Shown here: in pieces, positions 1 to 8,474 of the stretch
How the letters are laid out: every line of letters starts with the position of its first letter
Position numbering within the stretch: the stretch's first letter is position 1
Assembly (NCBI RefSeq): GCF_017355785.1
Contig: NZ_JAFEWE010000005.1
Coordinates: forward strand, 310,001 to 374,000
Reading direction: 5' to 3'
DNA: 64,000 nucleotides
Source: Desertivirga arenae
Lineage (GTDB): Bacteria > Bacteroidota > Bacteroidia > Sphingobacteriales > Sphingobacteriaceae
Notes under the pieces: model-generated
Database searches by the model: none
Seen by the model: the letters and a program-made list of their open reading frames with translations, nothing else
Told to the model about the DNA's origin: nothing
Made by a program: the position numbers and the translations under genes

Positions 1-765
1 AGCTACCTTTTTCAATAAAGCAGAGGGAATCATGGTTATACTTTCAGAAAGAAAAAGCTTTACGCCTCCCGTAAGATAATAGTGAGGCACACTTTCACTC
101 TGATAATTTACAGAAGTAGAATTATTGTTATAATCCTGTTTCAGCAATTGCTTGACTGATAGACCCAAGTAATAGCCTGAAGTATACGCCCATAACCCTA
201 AAGAAAGATCGGGCTTAATCTGCCGTACATTGTTACTGGCAATTGCTGGATCAATGGCACTAGAGCCAAGGGTTATATCCTGAACATTTAAACTATTTGC
301 ATTTATACCAGCAGCTACACCTACAGCAAGATTTAATTTATAGCTGATGCCCAAATGGTAAGCGTAACTTAGGTTGATATTAGTTTGAGATATTTGTGCG
401 GCTTTATCCTTCATAATAGATATTCCCACTCCATGATGAGGCTCTGCGGCCCTGTAATTTAGAGTAAAAGATCTGCTCATTGGATTGGAATAACTCCCTG
501 CAGACATAGACGCAGCGTCGCCTTGCAAAAATCGGCGACCTATAGGTAAATTAGCAGTAAAAAAGGAAGTTACAGGAGCTCCCTCCAGTCCTGTCCATTG
601 TTGCCTGTGACCAACTTTTACGTCTGCATAATTCTCAATTCCACTCACTGCAGGGTTGAGCAGATAATTATTCAGTACATATTGGGTGTATTGAGGCAGC
701 TGCTGAGCTTTAGCAGAAAGCTCAAGAACCAGAGTAAATACGAATAGAATTAATAGCTTTCTCAT
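1..765 (-). CDS. PorP/SprF-type outer membrane protein, 5' part (gene runs off the left edge)
   Basis: The leftward frame is open from an ATG at 763-765 to base 1, 255 codons with no stop, so only the C-terminus is missing. It begins with a signal peptide (MRKLLILFVFTLVLELSAKA) followed by QQLPQYTQYVLNNYLLNPAVSG, the usual start of PorP/SprF proteins (QDPQYTQYMFN.L..NPA.AG). Further in come GHRQQWTGLEGAP and the LSYAYHL stretch expected of this barrel family. PorP/SprF proteins sit in the outer membrane and take part in type IX secretion or in anchoring its surface products. Family members are about 300-340 residues, so roughly three quarters of the gene is here. The neighbouring substrate gene, if there is one, would lie outside the window. 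The family call is strong; the partner protein is unknown. Confidence 0.87.
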   Translation of the reverse strand, partial: MRKLLILFVFTLVLELSAKAQQLPQYTQYVLNNYLLNPAVSGIENYADVKVGHRQQWTGLEGAPVTSFFTANLPIGRRFLQGDAASMSAGSYSNPMSRSFTLNYRAAEPHHGVGISIMKDKAAQISQTNINLSYAYHLGISYKLNLAVGVAAGINANSLNVQDITLGSSAIDPAIASNNVRQIKPDLSLGLWAYTSGYYLGLSVKQLLKQDYNNNSTSVNYQSESVPHYYLTGGVKLFLSESITMIPSALLKKVA

Positions 766-1077
766 TTACATCAAATATTCGAAACGGCTCCTGCTATAAT
801 TATTCGGGAGCTGTACATAAGGAATCCAATATTTTCCTCAATCACCTTGGTTAGTTACAATGTTTCTACCCTCCTAATGTAATGAATATCAATAGAAAAA
901 CAGCCATTAAAACCTGATTTCAGGTATTTTATTCAAGCCCACGAATTAGAATAATTTCGGTTTAAGAACATCAACGGTACTGTTAAGTTTTCTGGTGCTA
1001 TAATTGTATTAAAAATTTGAACTGATATTTCGTTTTCATCATTTTTTCATCTTTACACTCTACCTTGGCACCCTCAT
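766..1077. other. Intergenic region between divergent genes
   Basis: This 312-base AT-rich spacer separates the leftward PorP/SprF gene from the rightward unknown gene, so it must hold both promoters. The best -7-like match for the rightward gene is TACCTTGG, about 20 bases before the ATG, one base off TAnnTTTG. I see no RNA gene, strong hairpin or repeat in it. Confidence 0.4.
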
Positions 1078-1560
1078 ATGGCTAATACTTCTCAAATACT
1101 GCAGTTAAACCGGTTTCGATTTCGGGAAAAATTCTCGGTAGAGGACTGGATAAGAATAGGTTTTATTCCCTCCAGGTTCAGTAAATTGAAACAGCTTGAG
1201 GACTATATCAACAACTGCATTGGAGACATTATGATCCTTCCTGAAATTCCGGCAGTCAGAAGAAAAATAATTTCCCATTATATTGTAGAGTTGGAAAAAG
1301 TAGGAATTAATAATCAAGAGCGTTTACTAGCCTATATTTACATGAATGAGGTGGGCAGGATTTGCGGATTGAATCTGGAAAAGAAATTAGATTACTGGAT
1401 TTTTGGATTGCGAGGCCTCGCATTTTATTATTTGAAGCCTCTATTCTATAAACGAAAGAAGAAAATCAGGGATTTGATGAATGCTGCCTCTCCTCAATTC
1501 GAAAATTATTTCGAATTGGTGCGAAAAAAAGCGCTTCTACTTGAGGAGATAGGCTTGTAA
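1078..1560 (+). CDS. Hypothetical protein, 160 residues
   Basis: I do not recognise this protein. It has no signal peptide or clear membrane segment, is rich in Lys, Arg, Leu and Ile, and looks mostly helical. Its C-terminal half is strongly basic (FYKRKKKIRD around residues 122-131) and ends in an acidic-hydrophobic helix. This could suit a nucleic-acid or protein-binding role, but that is a guess. The ATG at 1078 sits close to a -7-like TACCTTGG. It is a single-gene unit between a PorP/SprF gene and a tRNA pair. Codon use resembles the neighbours, so I think it is a real gene. Confidence 0.6.
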   Translation: MANTSQILQLNRFRFREKFSVEDWIRIGFIPSRFSKLKQLEDYINNCIGDIMILPEIPAVRRKIISHYIVELEKVGINNQERLLAYIYMNEVGRICGLNLEKKLDYWIFGLRGLAFYYLKPLFYKRKKKIRDLMNAASPQFENYFELVRKKALLLEEIGL

Positions 1561-1676
1561 AAGGCCTTTAAAAACGTAAATTGTTCTTCTATCTCCCATA
1601 TTTTTTCTTTTAAAAAAATTAAACTTCTCTTTTTCAAGCAATAAGAAATCGACTGGTCCACTTTTTCAAAAAACCC

Positions 1677-1706
1677 TTGACTAGTGTATTATTATATCTA
1701 TATTTG
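1677..1706 (+). promoter_or_regulatory. Bacteroidota-type promoter for the tRNA pair
   Basis: TTG at 1677-1679 is followed after 19 bases by TATATTTG at 1699-1706, a perfect match to the TTG/TAnnTTTG consensus of the Bacteroidota primary sigma factor. It ends 32 bases before the tRNA-Gly 5' end. This is the best promoter match in the window on the plus strand. Confidence 0.8.
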
Positions 1707-1738
1707 CACTCCCAATCGCGTTAAACGGTAGGGAAAAT

Positions 1739-1814
1739 GCGAAAGTAGCTCAGTTGGTAGAGCACAACCTTGCCAAGGTTGGGGTCGCGAGTTCGAATCT
1801 CGTCTTTCGCTCCA
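1739..1814 (+). tRNA. tRNA-Gly(GCC)
   Basis: The acceptor arms GCGAAAG (1739-1745) and CTTTCGC (1804-1810) pair perfectly. The D-arm sequence AGCTCAGTTGGTAGAGC is canonical, the anticodon arm is CAACC-TTGCCAA-GGTTG with anticodon GCC, and the T-arm contains GTTCGAATC. Discriminator T is at 1811 and CCA is encoded at 1812-1814. It is the first gene of a two-tRNA transcript. Confidence 0.97.
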
Positions 1815-1847
1815 AAAGGTTCTTCTTCCGATCTTTCGGAAATACCT

Positions 1848-1936
1848 GCTCGGGTGGTGGAACTGGTAGACACGCAGGACTTAAAATCCTGTGACCCTTA
1901 AAGGTCGTGCGGGTTCGATTCCCGCCCCGAGTACCA
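1848..1936 (+). tRNA. tRNA-Leu(TAA)
   Basis: The acceptor arms GCTCGGG and CCCGAGT pair with one G-U. The anticodon arm is CAGGA-CTTAAAA-TCCTG, giving anticodon TAA. A long variable arm (GACCCTTAAAGGTC) marks a class II tRNA, as expected for leucine, and the T-arm has GTTCGATTC. CCA is encoded at 1934-1936. It starts 33 bases after the tRNA-Gly CCA and shares its promoter and terminator. Confidence 0.97.
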
Positions 1937-1939
1937 GTA

Positions 1940-1980
1940 AAACGGGAAAGTTTGTTAAAGCCGGCTTTCCCGTTTTTTTT
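1940..1980 (+). terminator. Rho-independent terminator of the tRNA pair
   Basis: An 11-base-pair stem (AAACGGGAAAG at 1940-1950 with CTTTCCCGTTT at 1965-1975) closes a 14-base loop and runs into eight T residues at 1973-1980. It begins four bases after the tRNA-Leu CCA. Confidence 0.9.
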
Positions 1981-2066
1981 ATCAATACTCATTAATATTT
2001 TTCCCCCTTCAACTGCATCTCTGGATTATCGAAATTTTGGATCAATCAAAAACACAGCGATAATGC

Positions 2067-2108
2067 AAAAAAATTCTCCTTACGCTTTTACACAGCATAA
2101 GGAGAATT
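2067..2108 (-). terminator. Rho-independent terminator of galK
   Basis: Arms at 2072-2085 and 2095-2108 form a 14-base-pair stem with one mismatch around a 9-base loop. Read leftward, the stem is followed by a T run (A run at 2067-2073 on the plus strand). It lies about 30 bases beyond the galK stop. Confidence 0.8.
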
Positions 2109-2140
2109 ACTAATACTATTTTGGATTAAATTCCCTTAAA

Positions 2141-3310
2141 TTAAGCCATTGCCATTTCCGCTACAGCAGAACCTCCACTTATAGCAGTATGATATACCTT
2201 GGGCTCCTTGCCAAATTGTTGCTTGTAGGCATGTTTGGTCTGATCGATAACAAATTGAGATGTTGCCTTTTCGACTAATGCAATAATGCAACCTCCAAAG
2301 CCTGCTCCCATCATCCTGGCGCCTAAAACTCCTTCATTTTTTCGCACTATGTCTACAAGGTAATCACATTCTTTACAACTTACTTCATACAGATCTCTTA
2401 AACCCTCATGGGTTAAAGACATCAGACCTCCAAGTCTTCCAAAGTCGCCAGCTATCAGAGCTGAACAAGCTTGCTCAACTCTTTTCATTTCCTGCACTAC
2501 ATAGAGACACCTGTTATATACCTTCTCTGATAATTGCCCTTTAAATTGAATAAGAGCCTTTTCATCCAGATCAGTAAACCTGACAACATTTGGAAGTGTA
2601 GCTTTGATAGCCTGTAAACCCTGCTGGCATTCCTCCCTTCTCGTGTTATACTCCGAGGAAATAAGATGATGTTTAACACCTGAATCAAAAAGTACGAATT
2701 CCAGCCTTTCGGATTCGAAAGGTACATATTCATGTTGCAGACTGTCACAATCCAACTTAATAAAATGATTCTCCTTTCCAAATAGACTCGCGTACTGATC
2801 CATGATGCCGCACTTTACTCCAACAAAATCATTTTCTGATTTCTGAGCAATTCTCGCAAGCTCAACTTTAGTAAAGCCCGACTGATATAACTCGTTAAGA
2901 GCAAAAGCAGCAGCGCACGCCAGCGCAGCTGAAGAAGACATTCCACCCGCCAATGGTATATCGCCGCTAATAACAATGTTCATTCCCGACAATTCCTTGC
3001 CCGAGCGTTGAAACTCCTTCACCACGCCCAGGACGTAGTTCGGCCAAAGTTTCCATGCAGGCTTGAGGTCGGATAGTTGAGTTGAAACTTCATCTTGAAA
3101 ATCGAGGGCACAAACATTGATCATATTGTCCTCCCTTTTTCCTACTGCCAGGTAGATATAGCGGTTAATCGCAGCGGGCAATACAATTCCAGAGTTGTAA
3201 TCGAGGTGTTCGCCAAGCAAGTTAATTCTTCCCGGTGATGTAACTACCAAAGGTTGGCCTTTAAACTTCTCGGCATAAGCTGCGATAAGCTTTTCTAACT
3301 TTCTCATCAT
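2141..3310 (-). CDS. galK: Galactokinase
   Basis: This 389-residue cytoplasmic enzyme phosphorylates galactose at O1 with ATP, the first committed step of the Leloir pathway. All GHMP-kinase landmarks are present: the galactokinase signature GRINLLGEHLDY at residues 27-38, the ATP-binding GGMSSSAAL near 121-129, GIMDQYAS carrying the catalytic Asp, and the C-terminal MGAGFGGC. Length is normal for the family. Two Met codons sit side by side at the start; either works. It appears to be a single-gene unit with its own terminator. No galT, galM or transporter gene lies next to it, so its partners are elsewhere. The GH2 enzyme of the nearby polysaccharide block could supply galactose, which is only an inference. 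Confidence 0.96.
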   Translation of the reverse strand: MMRKLEKLIAAYAEKFKGQPLVVTSPGRINLLGEHLDYNSGIVLPAAINRYIYLAVGKREDNMINVCALDFQDEVSTQLSDLKPAWKLWPNYVLGVVKEFQRSGKELSGMNIVISGDIPLAGGMSSSAALACAAAFALNELYQSGFTKVELARIAQKSENDFVGVKCGIMDQYASLFGKENHFIKLDCDSLQHEYVPFESERLEFVLFDSGVKHHLISSEYNTRREECQQGLQAIKATLPNVVRFTDLDEKALIQFKGQLSEKVYNRCLYVVQEMKRVEQACSALIAGDFGRLGGLMSLTHEGLRDLYEVSCKECDYLVDIVRKNEGVLGARMMGAGFGGCIIALVEKATSQFVIDQTKHAYKQQFGKEPKVYHTAISGGSAVAEMAMA

Positions 3311-3593
3311 AAAATTTAGTGTTTGGGTTTAAATTGATTTCCAAATGGTTAGGATTTGAAAACTTGCAGCAAGTTAACAAAAAACATTTTAAAGAAGCAG
3401 ATTAGATTTAGTTAAGCTTGCCCTGGGATTCATTTTCTGTTCAGATAGACAATTTTAGAAGTAAAATGGGAAAAAGTATTTATTTGTAAAATCCTTTTTT
3501 ATCTAAAGCTCAACTCTTTCCCTACCGGAATTAATTATAGTAGGCCAAATGGAATAGTTATTGCACAATTTCCAATACACACACCTTAGATAT

Positions 3594-3986
3594 ATGAAAA
3601 ATTTTAATGTTAAAAATCCATTGGCAAGGCCATGGCTTTTTGCAATTTTATTGACCAGCTTTGCCTTTGGTCAATTGATTTCAACTCTATTGCTAGCTAT
3701 ATTTAACTCTTCCCCTGATCTCGTAATTCTCAATCCTTCTGTTAATTTTTCCATGGTATTATGGGCTGTGGCGATTGCTACCACTACACCTGAATTAAGG
3801 GGAATAAGAATTATTCAGATTCCTGTTTATCTTTTTATGGTCCTTCAAATGTTAGTGAGTCTTATACCACATCCACATCTTACAGGGTTAACAGCCCTGC
3901 TACAAGTACCTCAACTATTTGGCATGATCTCAGGCTTTACGGCCCTTATTCAAATAACTATTTTAGGTAAAAAGTACTTGTCTTAA
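3594..3986 (+). CDS. Small integral membrane protein of unknown function
   Basis: I do not recognise a named family. From the ATG at 3594 it is 130 residues with about four hydrophobic segments (roughly residues 15-40, 52-66, 74-92 and 100-125), so it is probably a small inner membrane protein. The reading frame could be extended to a TTG at 3561, but that adds a polar 11-residue tail with no sign of selection, so I prefer the ATG. It lies 56 bases before a receiver-only response regulator in the same direction and could share a transcript with it. No charged motif or binding site is visible. Confidence 0.6.
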   Translation: MKNFNVKNPLARPWLFAILLTSFAFGQLISTLLLAIFNSSPDLVILNPSVNFSMVLWAVAIATTTPELRGIRIIQIPVYLFMVLQMLVSLIPHPHLTGLTALLQVPQLFGMISGFTALIQITILGKKYLS

Positions 3987-4042
3987 GTTTTGGATTACTA
4001 TTTGCATAAGGTACAGCGTTTGAAAACCTAAAACTTGAGAAC

Positions 4043-4423
4043 ATGCAAGGAAGAATAGTAGTGGTAGAAGACGATGAAATGACCCGGGAAACAATCATTT
4101 TGCTGCTTGAGCATAGAGGTTATGAAGTCAGCAGCAGTGCAACTGGTAAGGATCTGATCCAACTTGTTACTAGTTTTGAACCCCACTTAGTTTTGCTCGA
4201 CATTAATCTGGGTGAATTAAATGGCCGGGATATTTGCAGGGATTTTAAGCAAGATCCAATTCTCTGTTCTATCCCAATAATTATAACATCCGGGGAAGAT
4301 GATTTATACAATAGCATTCCCTTCGAGGGTGCTAATGACGTTCTTTTAAAACCATTTGAAGAAACAGCCTTGATCAGCAGGATAGAAAGGCAATTAGAGA
4401 ATTGCAAACATTCGCAAGTCTAA
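4043..4423 (+). CDS. Single-domain response regulator (receiver only)
   Basis: A 126-residue CheY-like receiver with nothing attached. The acidic pair is D10-D11, the phospho-acceptor is D53 in LVLLDINLG, the switch residue lies in IIITSGEDD (about 84), and the conserved Lys is in LLKPFEE near residue 104. It should relay phosphate from a histidine kinase to a partner rather than bind DNA. No kinase gene is adjacent; the nearest upstream gene encodes a small membrane protein. The gene ends close to a strong shared terminator. The family is certain, the pathway is unknown. Confidence 0.88.
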   Translation: MQGRIVVVEDDEMTRETIILLLEHRGYEVSSSATGKDLIQLVTSFEPHLVLLDINLGELNGRDICRDFKQDPILCSIPIIITSGEDDLYNSIPFEGANDVLLKPFEETALISRIERQLENCKHSQV

Positions 4424-4442
4424 GATCTTCACGGTTATATAA

Positions 4443-4482
4443 AAAGCAAAAGCCCGGCTATGAATAGTCGGGCTTTTGCTTT
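4443..4482. terminator. Bidirectional terminator
   Basis: Arms AAAGCAAAAGCCCGGC (from 4443) and GTCGGGCTTTTGCTTT (to 4482) form a long GC-rich stem with A/T-rich flanks on both sides, so it can stop the rightward response regulator and the leftward GH76 operon. Confidence 0.8.
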
Positions 4483-4512
4483 CTATAAAAGTTCTAATTG
4501 AAATGTCTTTGA

Positions 4513-5670
4513 TCAATTCAAGTAGCCTTTCTGATCAAGAAGGGCCATTGCCTCCATTAGCATACTCCCACTAAGCTCAGCTCTCAATCCAGCTTTTGTA
4601 CCGGGAGCTTCCCACCAGTGGTAGTTGAATAAAATGACCGGATTTTTAGACGTTCCCTTTGTCCAGAGAACTTCAGCATTATGTTTCAGGAAATTAACAT
4701 ACCTTTTTCTTGTCGACTCCGGTAGGTCATCTAAAAGAATCAATTGAGTAAGGTAACGAACAAGAATACCCTTAAAAAGGTTGACGTCGTGGTCGGGTTG
4801 CTCCGCCCAGTCGCTCATAACCTTATTAGAGGTATTCACTAAGGTACTTGTAGCCCAATCAGCTGTTTTTATCGCATCGTTAAGATAAACCTTGTTCTTG
4901 GTAATCTTATAATACTCCACGGCAGCTCCAATATAGGTCCCTGCATTGTAAGTCCAGTCTCCGTTCTTGTCGTTGAGTTTCTCAAATACCCTACCTGATT
5001 GAGGGATTACACGATTTTCCTTTATCCAGCCATATATTTTGGAAAGCCAGTACAAGTTATTGTGGCCATTTATAACTTCACTCTCGCCGTATTTCTGCCA
5101 GCGCCGGGCAGCAATAATAGCTGCAGGCCCGTTAGATGGTACACCTTTACCCCGGCCTTCGGGTGTGTTTTCATGGTTCCAGGGGATTCCGCCTCCACCC
5201 TGCTCGTCCCATCCATCTATGATAAACTGCCATAATTGTTTAGCTGATTGCTCATAACGAATATCCCCTGTGGCTTCCAAAGCTCTAAGATGAGCCATGC
5301 CGTGCCAGCCCATATCATCGTAATAATTATTATAAAACCGCCCGCCATTCTTCGCCTTTACCCCCTCATAAAAATCAGAGATCTTTTGTTTATAAGTTTC
5401 ACTTTTAGTCCTGTTATAAGCATCTACCATAACATCTAAGCCATGGGCCTCCGGCCAGTAGTCAAACTGTGCTATAGCCCCAAGGTTGTCATTATTAAAG
5501 TGATTTCGGGTAGAATTCCAAAACACATTGGTTAAAGCTGAACTGCTGCTATCAGCAGCAGCAGCCCAGTTTATCGGATAGATCGCATTGCTAGCAATGT
5601 ATTCGTCTTCAATTTTCCCACAGGAGGCCATTATTGTAGCCAAGCCGAGAATTGATAGTATCTTTTTCAT
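4513..5670 (-). CDS. Glycoside hydrolase family 76 lipoprotein (endo-alpha-1,6-mannanase type)
   Basis: Residues 1-17 form a lipoprotein signal ending in ASC, so the mature protein is probably on the cell surface or periplasmic face of the outer membrane. The rest matches the GH76 all-alpha barrel: the catalytic aspartate pair is D118-D119 in NNYYDDMGW, followed by GGGGIPWNHE and WTYNAGTYIGA, which are typical family blocks. GH76 enzymes cleave internal alpha-1,6-mannoside bonds in yeast or bacterial alpha-mannans. Length (385) is normal. It is the last gene of the susC-susD-susE operon, beginning one base after the preceding stop, so it is probably translated together with it. Substrate is inferred from the family only; other GH76 specificities cannot be excluded. 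Confidence 0.85.
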   Translation of the reverse strand: MKKILSILGLATIMASCGKIEDEYIASNAIYPINWAAAADSSSSALTNVFWNSTRNHFNNDNLGAIAQFDYWPEAHGLDVMVDAYNRTKSETYKQKISDFYEGVKAKNGGRFYNNYYDDMGWHGMAHLRALEATGDIRYEQSAKQLWQFIIDGWDEQGGGGIPWNHENTPEGRGKGVPSNGPAAIIAARRWQKYGESEVINGHNNLYWLSKIYGWIKENRVIPQSGRVFEKLNDKNGDWTYNAGTYIGAAVEYYKITKNKVYLNDAIKTADWATSTLVNTSNKVMSDWAEQPDHDVNLFKGILVRYLTQLILLDDLPESTRKRYVNFLKHNAEVLWTKGTSKNPVILFNYHWWEAPGTKAGLRAELSGSMLMEAMALLDQKGYLN

Positions 5671-5671
5671 C

Positions 5672-6805
5672 CTAGTTTTGAACGTTATCTATTTTGTGGA
5701 AATAATTAGCCTGTATAGTATTAAGGTTTACAGTGATAGTGCAGCTCTTAATAGTTCTGTTCGGAAATTTGAATGAAAAATCCCATCTATTCTTATCCGT
5801 CGGATACAGATAAGTATCAAAATATGCGCCTGTAGCCGTTGATGGAGGAGAATTGTCCTTATTTTTACTACCCAGTTTCTGCTCTGCACCTCCCATTGTG
5901 ATCCAGAAGAAATATCGGTCATCAGAGAATCCTCCATTTGTAAAATCTGGTACAACATTGTCAGCTTTCCAAACGCCTTTACCCTGGTAACTCAACGCAG
6001 TACGCTTTTGAGGGGTGCACATAAAGAATTCTAATTTGGTAACCGGTTCAATAGTTATGTTAGAAGTATTAAAATCAAGCTTTATCCTGTAAACCCCATC
6101 CGCTGTTACCGTTGCTCCATCCCCATTTTCTTTAAAAGTGGCGCCTGAGGGATCAGTGGAGAATGTTCTGGAGACTTTGGTTTTTGAATCAACAAAAGAA
6201 TATTTTTTACCTGCAATCAATCTGGTGTATATTTCAAATTCGCTGCCTCCTTCTAAACCCTTAACAGGTAAGGCTTCAGCAAGGGTTGCTCCAGCCTCAG
6301 TACCTTCTCCAGTTAAGTACAAGGCTGCCGGAGCCTCTATCCCGCTTAAACGGGTAAGGTTAATTTTTCGGCTTTTTGAAGAAACTACTTTCGTTAATCC
6401 TCTTGAAGAAACAATTGTCCATTTTAAAACACCTTCTGCAGCAGCGGGAATTCCTGCAAGCCCGCCTATACGATTCAGAATCTTGTGTGTTATACTAGCT
6501 CCATTGCTTAGTCCATTATTATCAGCAGGTACTACGTAAAGGGGATTTGAGAAATCACCATTCTCTTTATCAAAAACTACATCATAGTACACAAGGCCAT
6601 TATCCTCTGCGGTAGCTCTCTCCCATTCGAAATACAAGCTCGCAGTACTTGACGTTTGTAGAGGCACATTCCTGCCTTCGTCAGGGGAATAAAGGGTATT
6701 AACTTCTGTTACTTTTACTTCTTTAAATTCCTCTTCTTTTTCGCAACTTGCAAGGACAAGGAGCATCAAAAAGGAAAAAACGGTGGATATAATATTTCTT
6801 TTCAT
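5672..6805 (-). CDS. SusE/SusF-like surface glycan-binding lipoprotein
   Basis: Starting at the ATG at 6803-6805 gives a clean lipoprotein signal (FLMLLVLASCEK, Cys 21) and 377 residues. An upstream extension to 6886 would overlap susD by 64 bases and bury the signal, so I reject it. Residues about 30-130 form a SusE-type immunoglobulin-like domain (YFEWERA, VVFDKENGDFSNPLY, LKWTIVSSRG), and the C-terminal part (FFMCTPQKRTALSYQGKGVW, KLGSKNKDN) looks like the SusE/F starch-binding-like domain. Such proteins bind polysaccharide at the surface and help the SusCD transporter. It sits between susD (17 bases upstream) and GH76 (one base downstream) in one operon. Confidence 0.82.
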   Translation of the reverse strand: MKRNIISTVFSFLMLLVLASCEKEEEFKEVKVTEVNTLYSPDEGRNVPLQTSSTASLYFEWERATAEDNGLVYYDVVFDKENGDFSNPLYVVPADNNGLSNGASITHKILNRIGGLAGIPAAAEGVLKWTIVSSRGLTKVVSSKSRKINLTRLSGIEAPAALYLTGEGTEAGATLAEALPVKGLEGGSEFEIYTRLIAGKKYSFVDSKTKVSRTFSTDPSGATFKENGDGATVTADGVYRIKLDFNTSNITIEPVTKLEFFMCTPQKRTALSYQGKGVWKADNVVPDFTNGGFSDDRYFFWITMGGAEQKLGSKNKDNSPPSTATGAYFDTYLYPTDKNRWDFSFKFPNRTIKSCTITVNLNTIQANYFHKIDNVQN

Positions 6806-6822
6806 CTTATTTGTTCTAATGG

Positions 6823-8454
6823 TTAGTATCCTGGATTTTGAGTTAAGTTTGGATTGGCAAGGAGTTCCTTGCGGGGAATAGCCCACAAATAATCACGGTC
6901 TTTACTAAAATTACCGCCTGCAAGCTTAATGTACTCATAGGAGCCACTGCTCTTGTCGAACTTTGCACCATGGTGCTCTGCGTTTAGAACGGTTTCGGCA
7001 ATGCCCCACCTACGAATATCGTAGATCCTAAGACCTTCTAAAGCCAGCTCCACACGTCTCTCATTACGAATAACTTCACGCAGCTGATTTTTATCATTCG
7101 AGGGCAGGTCAACTGCAGTTGCCACATTATCAAACCCGGCCCTTTGCCTCAAAAGTTTAATTGTTTGGTTCCATATCGTTGCGTCCATCAACCCAAGCTC
7201 ATTCTTCGCTTCTGCGTACATCAGTAGAACATCTGCATACCTTATCAATGGAAAGTTTAGATTTGAAGCCCAACCTCCACCTGTATAGGTTGTCGAACTT
7301 GGGTCTGCGTACTTGCGGTAATAATAACCAGTAGATGTTTGAGCAGTACCAATACCTGTAAATTTATCTGAAACCTTTCCAGCAGGAACAGTTCCGTCAG
7401 GGTGAATAACGATTGTATACTCGGCACCTGTACGATCAATCCATTTAGAGCCGTCATAAGCAATAGTTGCATTCAGGCGAGGATCACGGTTTGCGTAAGC
7501 AGGATCGGCAGCAGTCCATTTTTGGCCATTCTTCATCAAATAAGAATCAACCAATTCCTGGGTAGGACCGGCAAGATTCAAACGAGCCCCTGCAGACATC
7601 GGAACAAGATCAACAAGTTCTCCCCAGGTTCTTACCTCAGGAACAAACTCCAGACTTAATATAATTTCACTGTTGTATTCGTTCCTTGCCCAGAACAATT
7701 GTTCGTAATTATTGAAAAGGCTGTAAGATCCATATTTTGTCGAATTAATGAGCTTTCCTGAATATTCTGCGACTTTATCCCAGTTGTTCTCCCATAGGTA
7801 TGCACGGGCATTCAGGGCTACTGCTGCACCACTTGTGATACGACCATTATCTGCCGGCGCATATCCTTGTTTCGAAGGTAATATTTCTGCGATTTCATCT
7901 AATTCCTGATGGATCCAGGCTAATATTTCTGCTTTTGGCTTACGAACAAGTTCCTTCGACTCAGAGTAGTTGATGTCTTTTACGAAATGAGGAACGTTGC
8001 CGAACCAGTTTGTTAAATTAAGATAATGCCATGCCCGGATAAAACGAGCCTCCGCCTTACGTTTGGTACGCAGATCTTCTGGCATTGTTGCTACCCGGTC
8101 TACATTCTCAAGAAATAAATGGCAGGTTTTAATCCCTGAATAAGCATCATTCCATTCACTTTGAAATCTTCCGTTTGAAGCATCTGCAAGGCCTGTTGCT
8201 ATAATTTTTTCATTTGTTGTGCCATATGCATTGTACACGTTATCACTAAGGATTTCGTTAGCGAGTGTACGATTAGTAGTAGCCATCTGACGATAGGCCA
8301 TATTTAATACAGAGTTCGCTTTATCTTCCGAAGTCCAATAGGTTACGTCTGTAAATTTATCATAAGGTGCAATATCCATTTTTACACATCCTGTGAAGCA
8401 CAGTGATATTGCCAGATAAAAACCGGTGCTATATTTTAAAAGTATCTTCTTCAT
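6823..8454 (-). CDS. SusD/RagB-family nutrient-binding outer membrane lipoprotein
   Basis: A 543-residue SusD-type lipoprotein with signal ending FTGC (Cys 23). Typical family blocks are visible: YDKFTDVTYWTSEDKANSVLN near the N-terminus, AEARFIRAWHYLNLTNWFG around 130-150, the TPR-like helices ALNARAYLWENNW, and the C-terminal FPLIRYADVLLMYAEAKNELG and RNERRVELALEGLRIYDIRRWG. SusD caps the SusC channel and captures glycan for import. It starts 20 bases after the susC stop and ends 17 bases before susE. Binding specificity cannot be read from the sequence. Confidence 0.95.
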   Translation of the reverse strand: MKKILLKYSTGFYLAISLCFTGCVKMDIAPYDKFTDVTYWTSEDKANSVLNMAYRQMATTNRTLANEILSDNVYNAYGTTNEKIIATGLADASNGRFQSEWNDAYSGIKTCHLFLENVDRVATMPEDLRTKRKAEARFIRAWHYLNLTNWFGNVPHFVKDINYSESKELVRKPKAEILAWIHQELDEIAEILPSKQGYAPADNGRITSGAAVALNARAYLWENNWDKVAEYSGKLINSTKYGSYSLFNNYEQLFWARNEYNSEIILSLEFVPEVRTWGELVDLVPMSAGARLNLAGPTQELVDSYLMKNGQKWTAADPAYANRDPRLNATIAYDGSKWIDRTGAEYTIVIHPDGTVPAGKVSDKFTGIGTAQTSTGYYYRKYADPSSTTYTGGGWASNLNFPLIRYADVLLMYAEAKNELGLMDATIWNQTIKLLRQRAGFDNVATAVDLPSNDKNQLREVIRNERRVELALEGLRIYDIRRWGIAETVLNAEHHGAKFDKSSGSYEYIKLAGGNFSKDRDYLWAIPRKELLANPNLTQNPGY

Positions 8455-8474
8455 CTTCTTATTATCAATTCGAT

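Noticed and set aside
1750-1992. An 80-codon leftward reading frame across both tRNA genes
   Set aside because: It is the complementary strand of the tRNA pair and terminator; the tRNA genes explain the sequence fully.
6805-6886. Longer start for the SusE/F-like protein
   Set aside because: It would overlap the susD gene and place 27 unrelated residues before a normal lipoprotein signal.
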